In this document: piece after piece, positions 1 through 12,815 of the stretch | Layout of the letters: every line of letters begins with the position of its first letter | How positions within the stretch are numbered: the first letter of the stretch is position 1 | Assembly (NCBI RefSeq): GCF_041381155.1 | Contig: NC_091135.1 | Coordinates: forward strand, 8,609,620 to 8,673,619 | DNA from: Argopecten irradians | Lineage: Eukaryota > Mollusca > Bivalvia > Pectinida > Pectinidae | Reading direction: 5' to 3' | Length of the DNA: 64,000 nucleotides | Made by a program: the position numbers and the translations under genes | Notes under the pieces: model-generated | Told to the model about the DNA's origin: nothing | Databases searched by the model: none | The model's input: the letters and a program-made list of their open reading frames with translations, nothing else

Positions 1-3000
1 TTAGTGATATTTGTAGCATGCTTTGTCATCTAAAATAGTTAATTCTGGGATTTTATTGTGTATTCTCACTATGATGACTGTGTAATGTTAATATTATCTT
101 TTCTTTCAATGTACAGATTCCAGGCATTTGTTCAGCATTTCGACGTTACCCCACAAACCACCACTGTCGCTCCAGCCAAGAGGGCTTTGAATCCCTTTCT
201 GCAATCAATCTGTAAGTATCTGCTTATAAAATCGTATCATTTAATTTGGCGATAACCACTTTAGAGAAAATTCCTAAATGATGCATTACCAAATATTGCC
301 GAAAGAAAGAAGAATACTGTTTCAAGTACAGTATCAAAGATAACTAATTTAACAGATCGTCCTAGATATAAACATAAAGTTCACATCTAAAACTGAGACT
401 AGTAAAGAGCTAAGAGTAATAAGAATGTGTAGTTGTAGTTTGCTTGATTTATATCGCATACAGATATCGAAAACGTTATCCATGTGGTCTTCTGGCTTTG
501 CATGCCCATTACCATTACCATTCAGTTTGCATACCGTGCTTATTTTTGTATTTATTTTTTTTGATAAGTGAACGTGTTCCACGCTGATGAGGTCAAGATG
601 CTCGTCACAAATCTGTACCACAAATTGGGATCTGATGATAATGTAGCCCTGTGCACGAATGAGTGTAACACACTAGTCGATGGTCAGACCTCTGGCTCCA
701 TTAACGTCCTAGGCCACTCGGGTTGTCCTTTGATCTGCAACTCGTAAGTAATGTTGGTTTAAAGGGATGTTGTTTGCTGGTTGTATGGACTTTACATCTA
801 ATTGGTTTTACTTTACCTTTTAATAAAGGTTAATTTAGGAAGGCTTCTCCTGCATGTGGTCCGTAGCGTGTGAGAAAGTCTACACGACTTTAGGAACTGG
901 AGTATATTCGAATGTCTCTTTGCAAAAGTGCAATCTCCAGCTGCCAATTAAATGCTGCTGTAAATTATTAAAGGACACCGGACAGCACACCCCATCTGGT
1001 CTTGTTATCATGTTCTTGCCATAATGGAACTTTTGCCCTTTTTAGGTGATATTTGTAGCATGCTTTGTCATCTAAAATAGTTAATTCTGGGATTTTATTG
1101 TGTATTCTCACTATGATGACTGTGTAATGTTAATATTATCTTTTTCTTTCAATGTACAGATTCCAGGCATTTGTTCAGCATTTCGACGTTACCCCACAAA
1201 CCACCACTGTCGCTCCAGCCAAGAGGGCTTTGAATCCCTTTCTGCAATCAATCTGTAAGTATCTGCTTATAAAAATCGTATCATTTAATTTGGCGATAAC
1301 CACTTTAGAGCAAATTCTTAAATGATGCATTACCAAATATTGCCGAAAGAAAGAAGAATACTGTTTCAAGTACAGTATCAAAAATAACTAATTTAACAGA
1401 TCGTCCTAGATATAAACATAAAGTTCACATCTAAAACTGAGACTAGTAAAGAGCTAAGAGTAATAAGAATGTGTAGTTGTAGTTTGCTTGATTTATATCG
1501 CATACAGATATCGAAAACGTTATCCATGTGGTCTTCTGGCTTTGCATGCCCATTACCATTACCATTCAGTTTGCATACCGTGCTTATTTTTGTATTTATT
1601 TTTTTTGATAAGTGAACGTGTTCCACGCTGACGAGGTCAAGATGCTCGTCACAAATCTGTACCACAAATTGGGATCTGATGATAATGTAGCCCTGTGCAC
1701 GAATGAGTGTAACACACTAGTCGATGGTCAGACCTCTGGCTCCATTAACGTCCTAGGCCACTCGGGTTGTCCTTTGATCTGCAACTCGTAAGTAATGTTG
1801 GTTTAAAGGGATGTTGTTTGCTGGTTGTATGGACTTTACATCTAATTGGTTTTACTTTACCTTTTAATAAAGGTTAATTTAGGAAGGCTTCTCCTGCATG
1901 TGGTCCGTAGCTTGTGAGAATGTCTACACGACTTTAGGAACTGGAGTATATTCGAATGTCTCTTTGCAAAAGTGCAATCTCCAGCTGCCAATTAAATGCT
2001 GCTGTAAATTATTAAAGGACACCGGACAGCACACCCCATCTGGTCTTGTTATCATGTTCTTGCCATAATGGAACTTTTGCCTTTTTTAGTGATATTTGTA
2101 GCATGCTTTGTCATCTAAAATAGTTAATTCTGGGATTTTATTGTGTATTCTCACTATGATGACTGTGTAATGTTGATATTATCTTTTCTTTTAATGTACA
2201 GATTCCAGGCATTTGTTCAGCATTTCGACGTTACCCCACAAACCACCACTGTCGCTCCAGCCAAGAGGGCTTTGAATCCCTTTCTGCAATCAATCTGTAA
2301 GTATCTGCTTATAAAATCGTATCATTTAATTTGGCGATAACCACTTTAGAGAAAATTCCTAAATGATGCATTACCAAATATTGCCGAAAGAAAGAAGAAT
2401 ACTGTTTCAAGTACAGTATCAAAAATAACTAATTTAACAGATCGTCCTAGATATAAACATAAAGTTCACATCTAAAACTGAGACTAGTAAAGAGCTAAGA
2501 GTAATAAGAATGTGTAGTTGTAGTTTGCTTGATTTATATCGCATACAGATATCGAAAACGTTATCCATGTGGTCTTCTGGCTTTGCATGCCCATTACCAT
2601 TACCATTCAGTTTGCATACCGTGCTTATTTTTGTATTTTTTTTTTTTTGATAAGTGAACGTGTTCCACGCTGACGAGGTCAAGATGCTCGTCACAAATCT
2701 GTACCACAAATTGGGATCTGATGATAATGTAGCCCTGTGCACGAATGAGTGTAACACACTAGTCGATGGTCAGACCTCTGGCTCCATTAACGTCCTAGGC
2801 CACTCGGGTTGTCCTTTGATCTGCAACTCGTAAGTAATGTTGGTTTAAAGGGATGTTGTTTGCTGGTTGTATGGACTTTACATCTAATTGGTTTTACTTT
2901 ACCTTTTAATAAAGGTTAATTTAGGAAGGCTTCTCCTGCATGTGGTCCGTAGCGTGTGAGAATGTCTACACGACTTTATGGAACTGGAGTATATTCGAAT

Positions 3001-6000
3001 GTCTCTTTGCAAAAGTGCAATCTCCAGCTGCCAATTAAATGCTGCTGTAAATTATTAAGGGACACCGGACAGCACACCCCATCTGGTCTTGTTATCATGT
3101 TCTTGCCATAATGGAACTTTTGCCCTTTTTAGTGATATTTGTAGCATGCTTTGTCATCTAAAATAGTTAATTCTGGGATTTTATTGTGTATTCTCACTAT
3201 GATGACTGTGTAATGTTAATATTATCTTTTCTTTTAATGTACAGATTCCAGGCATTTGTTCAGCATTTCGACGTTACCCCACAAACCACCACTGTCGCTC
3301 CAGCCAAGAGGGCTTTGAATCCCTTTCTGCAATCAATCTGTAAGTATCCGCTTATAAAATCGTATCATTTAATTTGGCGATAACCACTTTAGAGAAAATT
3401 CCTAAATGATGCATTACCAAATATTGCCGAAAGAAAGAAGAATACTGTTTTCAAGTACAGTATCAAAGATAACTAATTTAACAGATCGTCCTAGATATAA
3501 ACATAAAGTTCACATCTAAAACTGAGACTAGTAAAGAGCTAAGAGTAATAAGAATGTGTAGTTGTAGTTTGCTTGATTTATATCGCATACAGATATCGAA
3601 AACGTTATCCGTGTGGTCTTCTGGCTTTGCATGCCCATTACCATTACCATTCAGTTTGCATACCGTGCTTATTTTTGTATTTTTTTTTTGATAAGTGAAC
3701 GTGTTCCACGCTGACGAGGTCAAGATGCTCGTCACAAATCTGTACCACAAATTGGGATCTGATGATAATGTAGCCCTGTGCACGAATGAGTGTAACACAC
3801 TAGTCGATGGTCAGACCTCTGGCTCCATTAACGTGATAGGCCACTCGGGTTGTCCTTTGATCTGCAACTCGTAAGTAATGTTGGTTTAAAGGGATGTTGT
3901 TTGCTGGTTGTATGGACTTTACATCTAATTGGTTTTACTTTACCTTTTAATAAAGGTTAATTTAGGAAGGCTTCTCCTGCATGTGGTCCGTAGCGTGTGA
4001 GAATGTCTACACGACTTTAGGAACTGGAGTATATTCGAATGTCTCTTTGCAAAAGTGCAATCTCCAGCTGCCAATTAAATGCTGCTGTAAATTATTAAAG
4101 GACACCGGACAGCACACCCCATCTGGTCTTGTTATCATGTTCTTGCCATAATGGAACTTTTGCCCTTTTTAGTGATATTTGTAGCATGCTTTGTCATCTA
4201 AAATAGTTAATTCTGGGATTTTATTGTGTATTCTCACTATGATGACTGTGTAATGTTAATATTATCTTTTCTTTTAATGTACAGATTCCAGGCATTTGTT
4301 CAGCATTTCGACGTTACCCCACAAACCACCACTGTCGCTCCAGCCAAGAGGGCTTTGAATCCCTTTCTGCAATCAATCTGTAAGTATCTGCTTATAAAAT
4401 CGTATCATTTAATTTGGCGATAACCACTTTAGAGAAAATTCCTAAATGATGCATTACCAAATATTGCCGAAAGAAAGAAGAATACTGTTTCAAGTACAGT
4501 ATCAAAAATAACTAATTTAACAGATCGTCCTAGATATAAACATAAAGTTCACATCTAAAACTGAGACTAGTAAAGAGCTAAGAGTAATAAGAATGTGTAG
4601 TTGTAGTTTGCTTGATTTATATCGCATACAGATATCGAAAACGTTATCCATGTGGTCTTCTGGCTTTGCATGCCCATTACCATTACCATTCAGTTTGCAT
4701 ACCGTGCTTATTTTTGTATTTATTTTTTTTGATAAGTGAACGTGTTCCACGCTGATGAGGTCAAGATGCTCGTCACAAATCTGTACCACAAATTGGGATC
4801 TGATGATAATGTAGCCCTGTGCACGAATGAGTGTAACACACTAGTCGATGGTCAGACCTCTGGCTCCATTAACGTCCTAGGCCACTCGGGTTGTCCTTTG
4901 ATCTGCAACTCGTAAGTAATGTTGGTTTAAAGGGATGTTGTTTGCTGGTTGTATGGACTTTACATCTAATTGGTTTTACTTTACCTTTTAATAAAGGTTA
5001 ATTTAGGAAGGCTTCTCCTGCATGTGGTCCGTAGCGTGTGAGAAAGTCTACACGACTTTTGGAACTGGAGTATATTCGAATGTCTCTTTGCAAAAGTGCA
5101 ATCTCCAGCTGCCAATTAAATGCTGCTGTAAATTATTAAGGGACACCGGACAGCACACCCCATCTGGTCTTGTTATCATGTTCTTGCCATAATGGAACTT
5201 TTGCCCTTTTTTAGTGATATTTGTAGCATGCTTTGTCATCTAAAATAGTTAATTCTGGGATTTTATTGTGTATTCTCACTATGATGACTGTGTAATGTTA
5301 ATATTATCTTTTCTTTCAATGTACAGATTCCAGGCATTTGTTCAGCATTTCGACGTTACCCCACAAACCACCACTGTCGCTCCAGCCAAGAGGGCTTTGA
5401 ATCCCTTTCTGCAATCAATCTGTAAGTATCTGCTTATAAAATCGTATCATTTAATTTGGCGATAACCACTTTAGAGCAAATTCTTAAATGATGCATTACC
5501 AAATATTGCCGAAAGAAAGAAGAATACTGTTTCAAGTACAGTATCAAAGATAACTAATTTAACAGATCGTCCTAGATATAAACATAAAGTTCACATCTAA
5601 AACTGAGACTAGTAAAGAGCTAAGAGTAATAAGAATGTGTAGTTGTAGTTTGCTTGATTTATATCGCATACAGATATCGAAAACGTTATCCATGTGGTCT
5701 TCTGGCTTTGCATGCCCATTACCATTACCATTCAGTTTGCATACCGTGCTTATTTTTGTATTTATTTTTTTTGATAAGTGAACGTGTTCCACGCTGACGA
5801 GGTCAAGATGCTCGTCACAAATCTGTACCACAAATTGGGATCTGATGATAATGTAGCCCTGTGCACGAATGAGTGTAACACACTAGTCGATGGTCAGACC
5901 TCTGGCTCCATTAACGTCCTAGGCCACTCGGGTTGTCCTTTGATCTGCAACTCGTAAGTAATGTTGGTTTAAAGGGATGTTGTTTGCTGGTTGTATGGAC

Positions 6001-6366
6001 TTTACATCTAATTGGTTTTACTTTACCTTTTAATAAAGGTTAATTTAGGAAGGCTTTCCTGCATGTGGTCCGTAGCGTGTGAGAATGTCTACACGACTTT
6101 AGGAACTGGAGTATATTCGAATGTCTCTTTGCAAAAGTGCAATCTCCAGCTGCCAATTAAATGCTGCTGTAAATTATTAAAGGACACCGGACAGCACACC
6201 CCATCTGGTCTTGTTATCATGTTCTTGCCATAATGGAACTTTTGCCCTTTTTAGTGATATTTGTAGCATGCTTTGTCATCTAAAATAGTTAATTCTGGGA
6301 TTTTATTGTGTATTCTCACTATGATGACTGTGTAATGTTAATATTATCTTTTCTTTTAATGTACAG
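1..6366 (+). repeat. Tandem array of ~1,042-bp units (six full units plus part)
   Basis: B-exon starts are spaced 1043, 1042, 1043, 1040, 1042 and 1040 bp. Introns (about 357 bp B to A and 416 bp A to B) are as conserved as exons, so the copies are very recent or homogenised. Differences are scattered single bases and poly-T length before exon A. Units 1 and 5 share GAT in exon A and the same variant in the downstream intron; units 2 and 6 share a different intron variant. This hints at a partial four-unit higher-order pattern. Confidence 0.93.
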
Positions 6367-6460
6367 ATTCCAGGTATTTGTTCAGCATTTCGACATTACC
6401 CCACAGACGGCTGTCGCTCCGGCTACTGGTACCAGCGCCAGGGACACCTCACTTTACTGA
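117..6460 (+). CDS. Secreted four-cysteine tandem-module (polyprotein-like) gene, 5' end outside window
   Basis: Family not recognised. Thirteen exons are visible, alternating B (95 bp) and A (175 bp). B: 117-211, 1160-1254, 2202-2296, 3245-3339, 4285-4379, 5327-5421, and terminal 6367-6460 ending in TGA. A: 569-743, 1613-1787, 2655-2829, 3696-3870, 4737-4911, 5779-5953. Every internal exon has an AG acceptor and a GTAAGT donor. A enters in phase 1 and leaves in phase 2; B does the reverse, so any number of A-B pairs stays in frame and each pair adds 90 residues. A encodes a helix-prone segment starting NVFHADEVKML with a C-x3-C-x19-C-x3-C pattern (CTNEC, CPLIC). B encodes FQAFVQHFDV, a Thr/Pro/Ala linker, Lys-Arg, then ALNPFLQSI. 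The terminal B exon loses the KR part and ends ...SARDTSLY. The signal-peptide exon must lie left of the window. Inferred: a secreted precursor cut at Lys-Arg into ~88-residue peptides. Exon calls are strong; processing is inference. Confidence 0.8.
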
Positions 6461-7145
6461 ATTATGTTATATATCTTTAAATGTCCGTTTACTTAACTGA
6501 TAAACACGTGTGTTTACTTAGTCCTTTTGTTTGTCTTTTCTTACGATTCTAATTATCTCATTTGGCCTGAAGGGCCGTTGAGCATATGTTATGGTGCAGC
6601 GTCCATTGTCCGTCTGTCAACATTTCTTTCATTTGCTACTTGCTAAAGTACTGTAGGGATTATATCCAATTTTGTTCAGTTACAATCTACAGAAAAGGCC
6701 AACAGAATTGATTTAAATGTTAGCTTCAATCCCCCTGAGGCTGGAAGGGCGGGCCCAATAAAGGTTGAGATTGTAACAAATGTTGTTCAATAACAATCTT
6801 GAGGAAAGGACAACATAGTTTATTTAAATCTTAGCTCCGATCCCCCTGTGGCTGGAGGGGCGGACCCAATAAAGGTAGAGATTGTAATCAATCTAGCAAA
6901 AGGTAAATCTTAGCTCCGAGATTGTAATCAATTTTTTCAGCAACAAACTTGAGGGAAAGAGAACGGTGTTTATGTAAATCTTAGCTCCGATTACCATGTG
7001 GCTGATGGGGCGGGGCTCCATAAAGGTAGAGATTGTAACCAATTTTGTTCAACAACAAACTTGAGGGAAGGAGAACGGTGTTTATTTAAATCTTAGCTCC
7101 GATTACCATGGGGCTGAAGAGGCGGGGCTCAATAAAGGTAAGGAG
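6461..7145. repeat. 3' flank of the array gene, then diverged ~110-140-bp tandem repeats
   Basis: After the stop codon there is about 100 bp of AT-rich sequence without a clear AATAAA. From about 6,560 a block recurs four times (near 6722, 6831, 6968 and 7089): TTAGCTCCGAT, then a C-rich stretch, GGGGCGG and CAATAAAGGTAGAGATTG. It looks like the tandem core of a bivalve dispersed element, and related scraps recur near 10,300-10,520. No coding signal is seen. Confidence 0.6.
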
Positions 7146-7319
7146 GTAAATCGCTACTAGTCATGCAGTTGTGGATGGGATGTAACACAAGAGATCCCCA
7201 AAGAATGATGTCTATATCTGACAGTGGACAGAGGGTCTGACAAAATTCAAGATGGCTGCATGTCGACTCCATAATGCCATATGCACAACTAGGACCTATA
7301 TGGTGTTCAGTATGTAACA

Positions 7320-7560
7320 GTTATATCATACATCAGCACACAACTCATTCATCATCTTCATTCACTCATTCATTATCATCATCAGCATACATATACCCAC
7401 TCCATAAAAAAATCATCATTCAGTAATCATGATATCCAGATCATATTTAATTATCATCATCATCATCATCACTCAATAAACATAATCACTATAGCTACAG
7501 TTATGCACATTAACATAATTACTCAGTTTGCATCATCATTACCATGATCATCACCACTCT
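7320..7560. repeat. Imperfect TCA/ATC-rich simple-sequence tract
   Basis: The stretch is dominated by ATCATC and TTCATC words broken by short unique sequence. The purest run lies near 7,453-7,474. It has no coding meaning. Confidence 0.75.
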
Positions 7561-7742
7561 GTCAAAATATCATCGCTACATGTATTTTAAAGTTATCTGT
7601 GCCGTAACTGGGCGATAATTTTGACATACTATTTTTTATCATTAATTTATTATTGTAAAAATGTGTAATGAGATTGTAGACCACAATTTGGCTTCATGGT
7701 CTCACCGTAAAAAACTCATTTCACTTCACTATTGATGTAAAT

Positions 7743-7776
7743 AAATGATTTTTGGCAGTACTGCCAAAAATCATTT
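7743..7776. repeat. 34-bp perfect palindrome
   Basis: The 17-base half AAATGATTTTTGGCAGT is followed directly by its reverse complement, with no spacer. The DNA could extrude as a cruciform. No TIR or target duplication around it was found. Confidence 0.85.
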
Positions 7777-8084
7777 TCAGCTCTTATTTTTACATGTAAA
7801 ATTAAAAACTATGCATTTAAAGCACTGTAATTTTCAGAAAGTTGGTATTTTTTGGTGATGAATAACATATTAAAAGCTCATCGTGATTCGTGAGTATGAA
7901 AAATACGGCACATATAACTTTAATACATTGTATCATCAACATTATCACTTATATAATATTGTCATCAAACATAACGTGTTTACCCGTATATATGATATCA
8001 TCACCCGCATCAACATAATCCATAATAATGATGATAATTAAACATGGCCATATCGTATTTGAGATATATCCCTTTAGCACTCTG

Positions 8085-8760
8085 ATATAAAGCGGGAACA
8101 AACTTCAACTATCAAAATCCAAGATGGCGGCATATCGGTCACTTTGTTGACTTCTTTGTTTGTTTGAAAAATAAACTTCCTATTAACAGTCGGGGTCATA
8201 TAAGGACGGCCTTCCATGTTTGCAGTGTGTAGTGTGTTTATGAACTGCATGGTGTGTGATTTGGGATACTGCGGTATATTCGTGTTGTGTCTTATTGTAA
8301 AGTGGAGCTCTTGCCCTTTTTATAGAGTTATATTACTGGAGCATGCCGCCGAGGACATCCAACCCGGTATCCGGCAGAACCAGCCGTCCCACTCCCTTAA
8401 TGCTGAGCGCTAAGCAGGAGCAGGAACTACAACTTTTAAAGACTTTGGTGTGTCTCGGCCAGAGCCTACCTCAAAAGGGCGAGCGCTCAACAGAAAGCCA
8501 AAAGTAAGGCGGTGTCAAGGGAGACGTTAGGAAGAACAATGCTATTTAGGAAGAAATTTAGACGCCGTTTACGATCATGCAATAGGGGCAGCAGGTACAA
8601 CTCACTCTAACGCTCGATATGCAGAGCCGACTTTGTTGACCTTTTGGTCCTAAAATGCAATATGCATAAGATATTGAGACTCATTTGTATATTCTGAGAA
8701 ATAGTGTTAACAAACTTCACTTATCGAAATTTAAGATGACGGCATGTCAGTACTTTCTGA
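8085..8760. mobile_element. Decayed bivalve dispersed repeat
   Basis: It contains the phrase CCTATTAACAG followed by GGGTCATATAAGGACGGCC (about 8180-8212), shared with the 3' region of the SINE at 61.5 kb. The near-duplicate phrase AACAAACTTCAACTATCAAA plus AAGATGGCGGCAT occurs at about 8099-8135 and again, diverged, at about 8708-8745. This suggests two fragments of one element. Open frames of 60-70 codons here are not convincing. Confidence 0.45.
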
Positions 8761-8879
8761 GAAATGAAGTACTTTTTTTGAGAAATAGCTATAACAAACG
8801 TTATCAGATGGTGCGCTGTAAAGGAAGGGTTTCAAAACCTGCCCACGCTCCTTTTTTTAATTTTGCAGTGTGAAAGGTC

Positions 8880-10300
8880 CAGGTTCATAACTACTTTTTA
8901 TGTGCTTTTTATCTATTTTGTATTTTTTAAAAGGGCATTTGCTTTCTGGCAGTACTTTTGGTATGTGGCAAGGGGACCCTTTCTGCCCATCTTTTGAGCA
9001 TATGATTTTTATTTGTTTTTGTTAATAAAAAATACTTCGTTCTTTATTTAATACCAATTCATAATGGTATGTACTAATGATTTTTATTAAAACTTGAATT
9101 TCAAGCAAAAAACTATTTTTGGCAAGACAAAAATTGAGGATATTGCGTTTGCTCGACATGTTTGACATGTTATCGATTTTGTCCACACTTTAAATCGTTT
9201 TTATATGTATAATCTTATAACAGATACCTTTCAAAAAATGGAAGCCGGGACAATAGCATTTTATAGGCAGAAATATTTGTCCTAGATGACTGTAAATTCA
9301 AAATTTATCATAGACACCATAATAAAACAACAGTAAGTAACATTTTTTTGTAAACTAACATATATACTCTAAAATTAGTGCATTTTTATACTTGTATTTT
9401 TCCTAACAGTACAAAAAAACCTAACAACTAGATATGATCTTGAGTGAAACAAAACCCATATGAACCAATTTTCACTTAATAATATATATAATAATATCAT
9501 TTCTAAATTTCAGAGGCCTCCATTTTGTTTCCATATGGCAACCATTTTTTAAAAAGTAAATATGCAATAAGTAAATTTAAACCAATCAGAGGCCTCCATT
9601 TTGTTCTCATGGCAATCAATATTTTCACAGGTGTTTCGATGACATTTAGCACCTAAAATTATTACTGTACATTAATTGTCACTTAAATCGGACTCTTGAA
9701 TCATAAACTGGAAACGAATGGCTAGGTATACTAACAAAGACGTTGTCGTTGCTACCCGCACTCTCTATTTTCAATTCACTCAAAAACTGTTTTCCCGGAT
9801 TTAAATTTCGAAACTAATTTACACATAGTCTGAAAATGTCATAAGAATATTTTAATAGAGGGTCAAATTATGGACAAAACCCGTTACCGGGTGAAATGAG
9901 ATGACAAAGAGCAATGTTTTGTTTTCGTTTTTTCCAAAAATGAATTTTTCTTAAAAAAGATTATTTCAAACAAAATTTTCCATTAAAATCTAAAAGAAAT
10001 GACTTTAATAAAAGGTATACGATCTACTCAAATGGCTTATGTATAAAAATATAGAATAATCAACAAAGACTAACCTTTTTTGGCATGTTTAATTTTGTGC
10101 AGGTAGTTTTAATGAAAATGAATACGAAGAATTCAGGCCATTGGGCTTTTCTAAAATCACAAAAGGAAAAATGTAGTGTCAATTTAAAGGGACAACTAGT
10201 AGTACTTTCGATATGCAAAGTTTTAAGAAAATTGGGTTGTTGGCAGTTTCTATGAGATTTTAACATTAGCTTGAGCACTACCTTTGGCCAGATATGTATA
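8880..10300. other. AT-rich intergenic stretch, no gene seen
   Basis: No exon with plausible splice sites and no long frame. A short motif, CAGAGGCCTCCATTTTGTT, occurs twice (9511-9529 and 9586-9604), about 75 bp apart, as in an old tandem or dispersed repeat. Confidence 0.6.
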
Positions 10301-10940
10301 AATATTGGCCCTGAGCCCCCTGAGGCAGGGTACGGTGCCTAAAAGTGATAAACAACGTTAAATCCTTTCATTTGCTATTCATCAGTTATATACAGTAAGT
10401 ATTGAAACAAAATTTGTCAGAAATATCCATGGCGGGAAGGGGAACAGTATGTTTAAATTCTGACTCCGATCATTAGGACAGGATGGATGGAACCCAATAG
10501 GAAAATTAGAGATACAATATATAGATATTGGCATTGCAACAGGATAGCGACATAGACCTCTTGGGTCTCTTATTAAATCACCTTGCCCGAAAGGTCGGTT
10601 AGTTTCCGCCGTGGCATGGCTTTCGTCGTCCGTCCGTTTGTCGTCATCCGTCCAACAATTAATATTTTCTTTTGTAAAGATGGACGAGCTCGGTAATGCA
10701 CATATGCTTAGAAATGATAACAAGACTGTTATACATCATATACAAAATGTTTTAGAGGTTTTCCTTACGTACGTAAACCTAGATCACTGTTTTCATAAAT
10801 CACACATATGATACAATATTATATAAAAGAACATATGAGTAGAAACAGAGATATCGAAAGCCTGGTTTCATTGTCCTATGTTAAACAACTTTTTTTAGAT
10901 TTTGTTTGAGCAGCCAGCCCGCGCCCTCCATTTCCTTTCA
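10300..10940. repeat. Fragments of the dispersed repeat seen at 6.6-7.1 kb
   Basis: Short pieces (CTGAGCCCCCTGAGGCAGG near 10312; CTCCGATCA plus AACCCAATAGG near 10464-10501) resemble the 6.6-7.1 kb repeat core. A GC-richer segment with CGTCGTCCGTCCG at 10625-10637 resembles the ends of common bivalve elements. No gene is supported. Confidence 0.4.
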
Positions 10941-10943
10941 CTG

Positions 10944-11610
10944 TTATATTAAATTGTGTATCATTCTCACCAACAGGAAACAAATGTGAAGAAAATTCCA
11001 CAAATGCGTTGTTAAAATTTTGTTCCGAACTTTGTCTGAAACATTGAAACCTAACGTTAAAGTTTGAGTTAACAGGTGACCTGAGTTTCTTTGACCCAGG
11101 ATAGCAGCTGTTGTATTTGGTAAGTTCTGCACACTATTACTGATATGTCCATCATCACTGGAAGCATATCCGTCATAATTAGGTGATGTATTAGTCTCAT
11201 CTGTTGTGCTGCTGGATTGTGTGAGAGCTGAAATGGTAATGGGGCTCGCACTTGTTGGTTGAGGTACATTTTGTATGCTCATGTCAGCTTTGAACTTCTC
11301 CATGGCCTGAGCCATAGCTGTAGTCACCATGTCCGAAGTTTTTGTCATAATGTGAGCAACAATAGTTTTGACCTTGCCACTGTTTACATCTGCGTCACCA
11401 GAGGGTTGTACCGATGACCTTTTGTTCTCGAGCTCTGTGTTAGATGTCGCCACTGGATCGGTGCTTCTATTTTCATGAATATGAATATGTGGCCTCTTTC
11501 TGGGTGGTGTTTTAGAGGATGATGAGGTCTTAGAAAACCTGTTTTGGTGGCAGGGCCAATCTTCTATTTCGGCCTTCTGGGCATTGTACTGTGTACTTGT
11601 GAAGATTCTG
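10944..11610 (-). mobile_element. Gag-like fragment of a retroelement (DIRS/Ngaro-like), fossil
   Basis: The minus strand encodes a Ser/Thr-rich region with a basic PPRKRPHIH stretch, then a segment ending LGFNVSDKVRNKI. That ending resembles the conserved gag-like motif I recall from tyrosine-recombinase (DIRS/Ngaro-type) retroelements of marine invertebrates. No reverse transcriptase or recombinase is visible nearby, so this is an isolated broken remnant with at least one break, probably old. A strong polypyrimidine-AG lies just upstream of the segment. The family call is tentative. Confidence 0.4.
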
Positions 11611-11989
11611 AAAAATAAAAATAAAATAAAGGAAAAGAAATAAAGATTAATATTGCAATCACCATTATTTTCCATAACTCTCCTTAAATTGGTCATGAAT
11701 AAACAGTTAAATGAACATTATCCAAATATCTATTAAGCCTATATGACTAGGGTTAAAATAAGAAAGAATAATTCCTTCTCATGAAAACTGAATGCAAAGC
11801 TAGGCCAGATGTGCTAATTTTTGTGTTGTTATATACCATAGAGAAAGTTAAAATCAATAAAAATGATATAATTGTCGATATACTTCTTATGTAATTGAAA
11901 CAGGACAGGATATCTGAACATAAAATGATGTAGCATTGTAAATTGGGAGCCCAGCTCAACACCCATACCCAGTTTTCAAAATTCAGTAG

Positions 11990-12235
11990 AAATACCACTG
12001 CAACAATATTGAGTAGCAATCAAATCAATATCAGGGTAAAAAAACCACTGAAACAATAATATATAGGTGAAAGACAAGCTCACCACCTAAACCAAACTGT
12101 GTTAGATAGTAAAATATCACTACAACAATTACGCAGGGAGCTGTTATCAATCAATCAATATCAGGGTATAAAACCCTAAAACAATAATGTATAGGTGAAA
12201 GCCTAGCTCACCACCCAAATTAAGGGGATTTGAAA
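11990..12235. repeat. Two-copy tandem repeat of ~128 bp
   Basis: The phrases CAATCAATATCAGGGTA, AACAATAATRTATAGGTGAAAG and CTAGCTCACCACC-like words occur in the same order at about 12021-12090 and 12149-12218. It is diverged and non-coding. Confidence 0.65.
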
Positions 12236-12815
12236 GTTTTAAAGATATGCAAAATATAGCATCTTGGCAAACGTTTACCTTGGGATTGCCATATTTTAAA
12301 GAAGAATGAACCTTGAATCTGAATGGCTGCTGACGACGGAATGTTATAGTAATTTTTTTGTGTACAAACGTTGATTGTTTTTGAACCACGAATAAGAAAA
12401 CGAAATTTATCCTGCAACTGCCACACACAATGAAGGATAACTACTGCCGGATAAACTTGTTCTTTATCTGTCAATACGAAATGCTTGCTCCGTCAATACG
12501 ATCACGTGGATTTGTTCCAAATCTGATGATTTTTTTCCAACTTGACGCTGAATTTTAACCTTCCGATGAATGAATGGCATGATATTACACACTGCACAGA
12601 ATTACGGGAACTGTTTGTGAATGCGCATATCTATTTCCCACGGTAGTAAAATGGAGAACACTCTCATTCGGTTTAACGAACGAGAATGAATCTTTTCTTT
12701 TGCGTCGAAGTTTCTCGCTTAGACCAAAACCAAGTAAATAATCAGCAATTTGATTTTGTTTTCAATGCCATCTATAAGTAAATGGCGCAGAATAACAGAA
12801 ATAAATAATTCTATT

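Noticed and set aside
349-5831. Repeated 90-107-codon frames on the minus strand of the array
   Set aside because: They lie antisense to exon A and recur only because the unit recurs; no signal peptide or domain, and the plus-strand exon model explains the conservation.
859-6233. 57-73-codon cysteine-bearing frame in the A-to-B intron of several units
   Set aside because: The start differs between units, one unit shifts frame, no splice sites bracket it, and units are too recent for openness to mean selection.
10382-10723. 113-codon minus-strand frame
   Set aside because: Spans dispersed-repeat fragments and has no recognisable domain.
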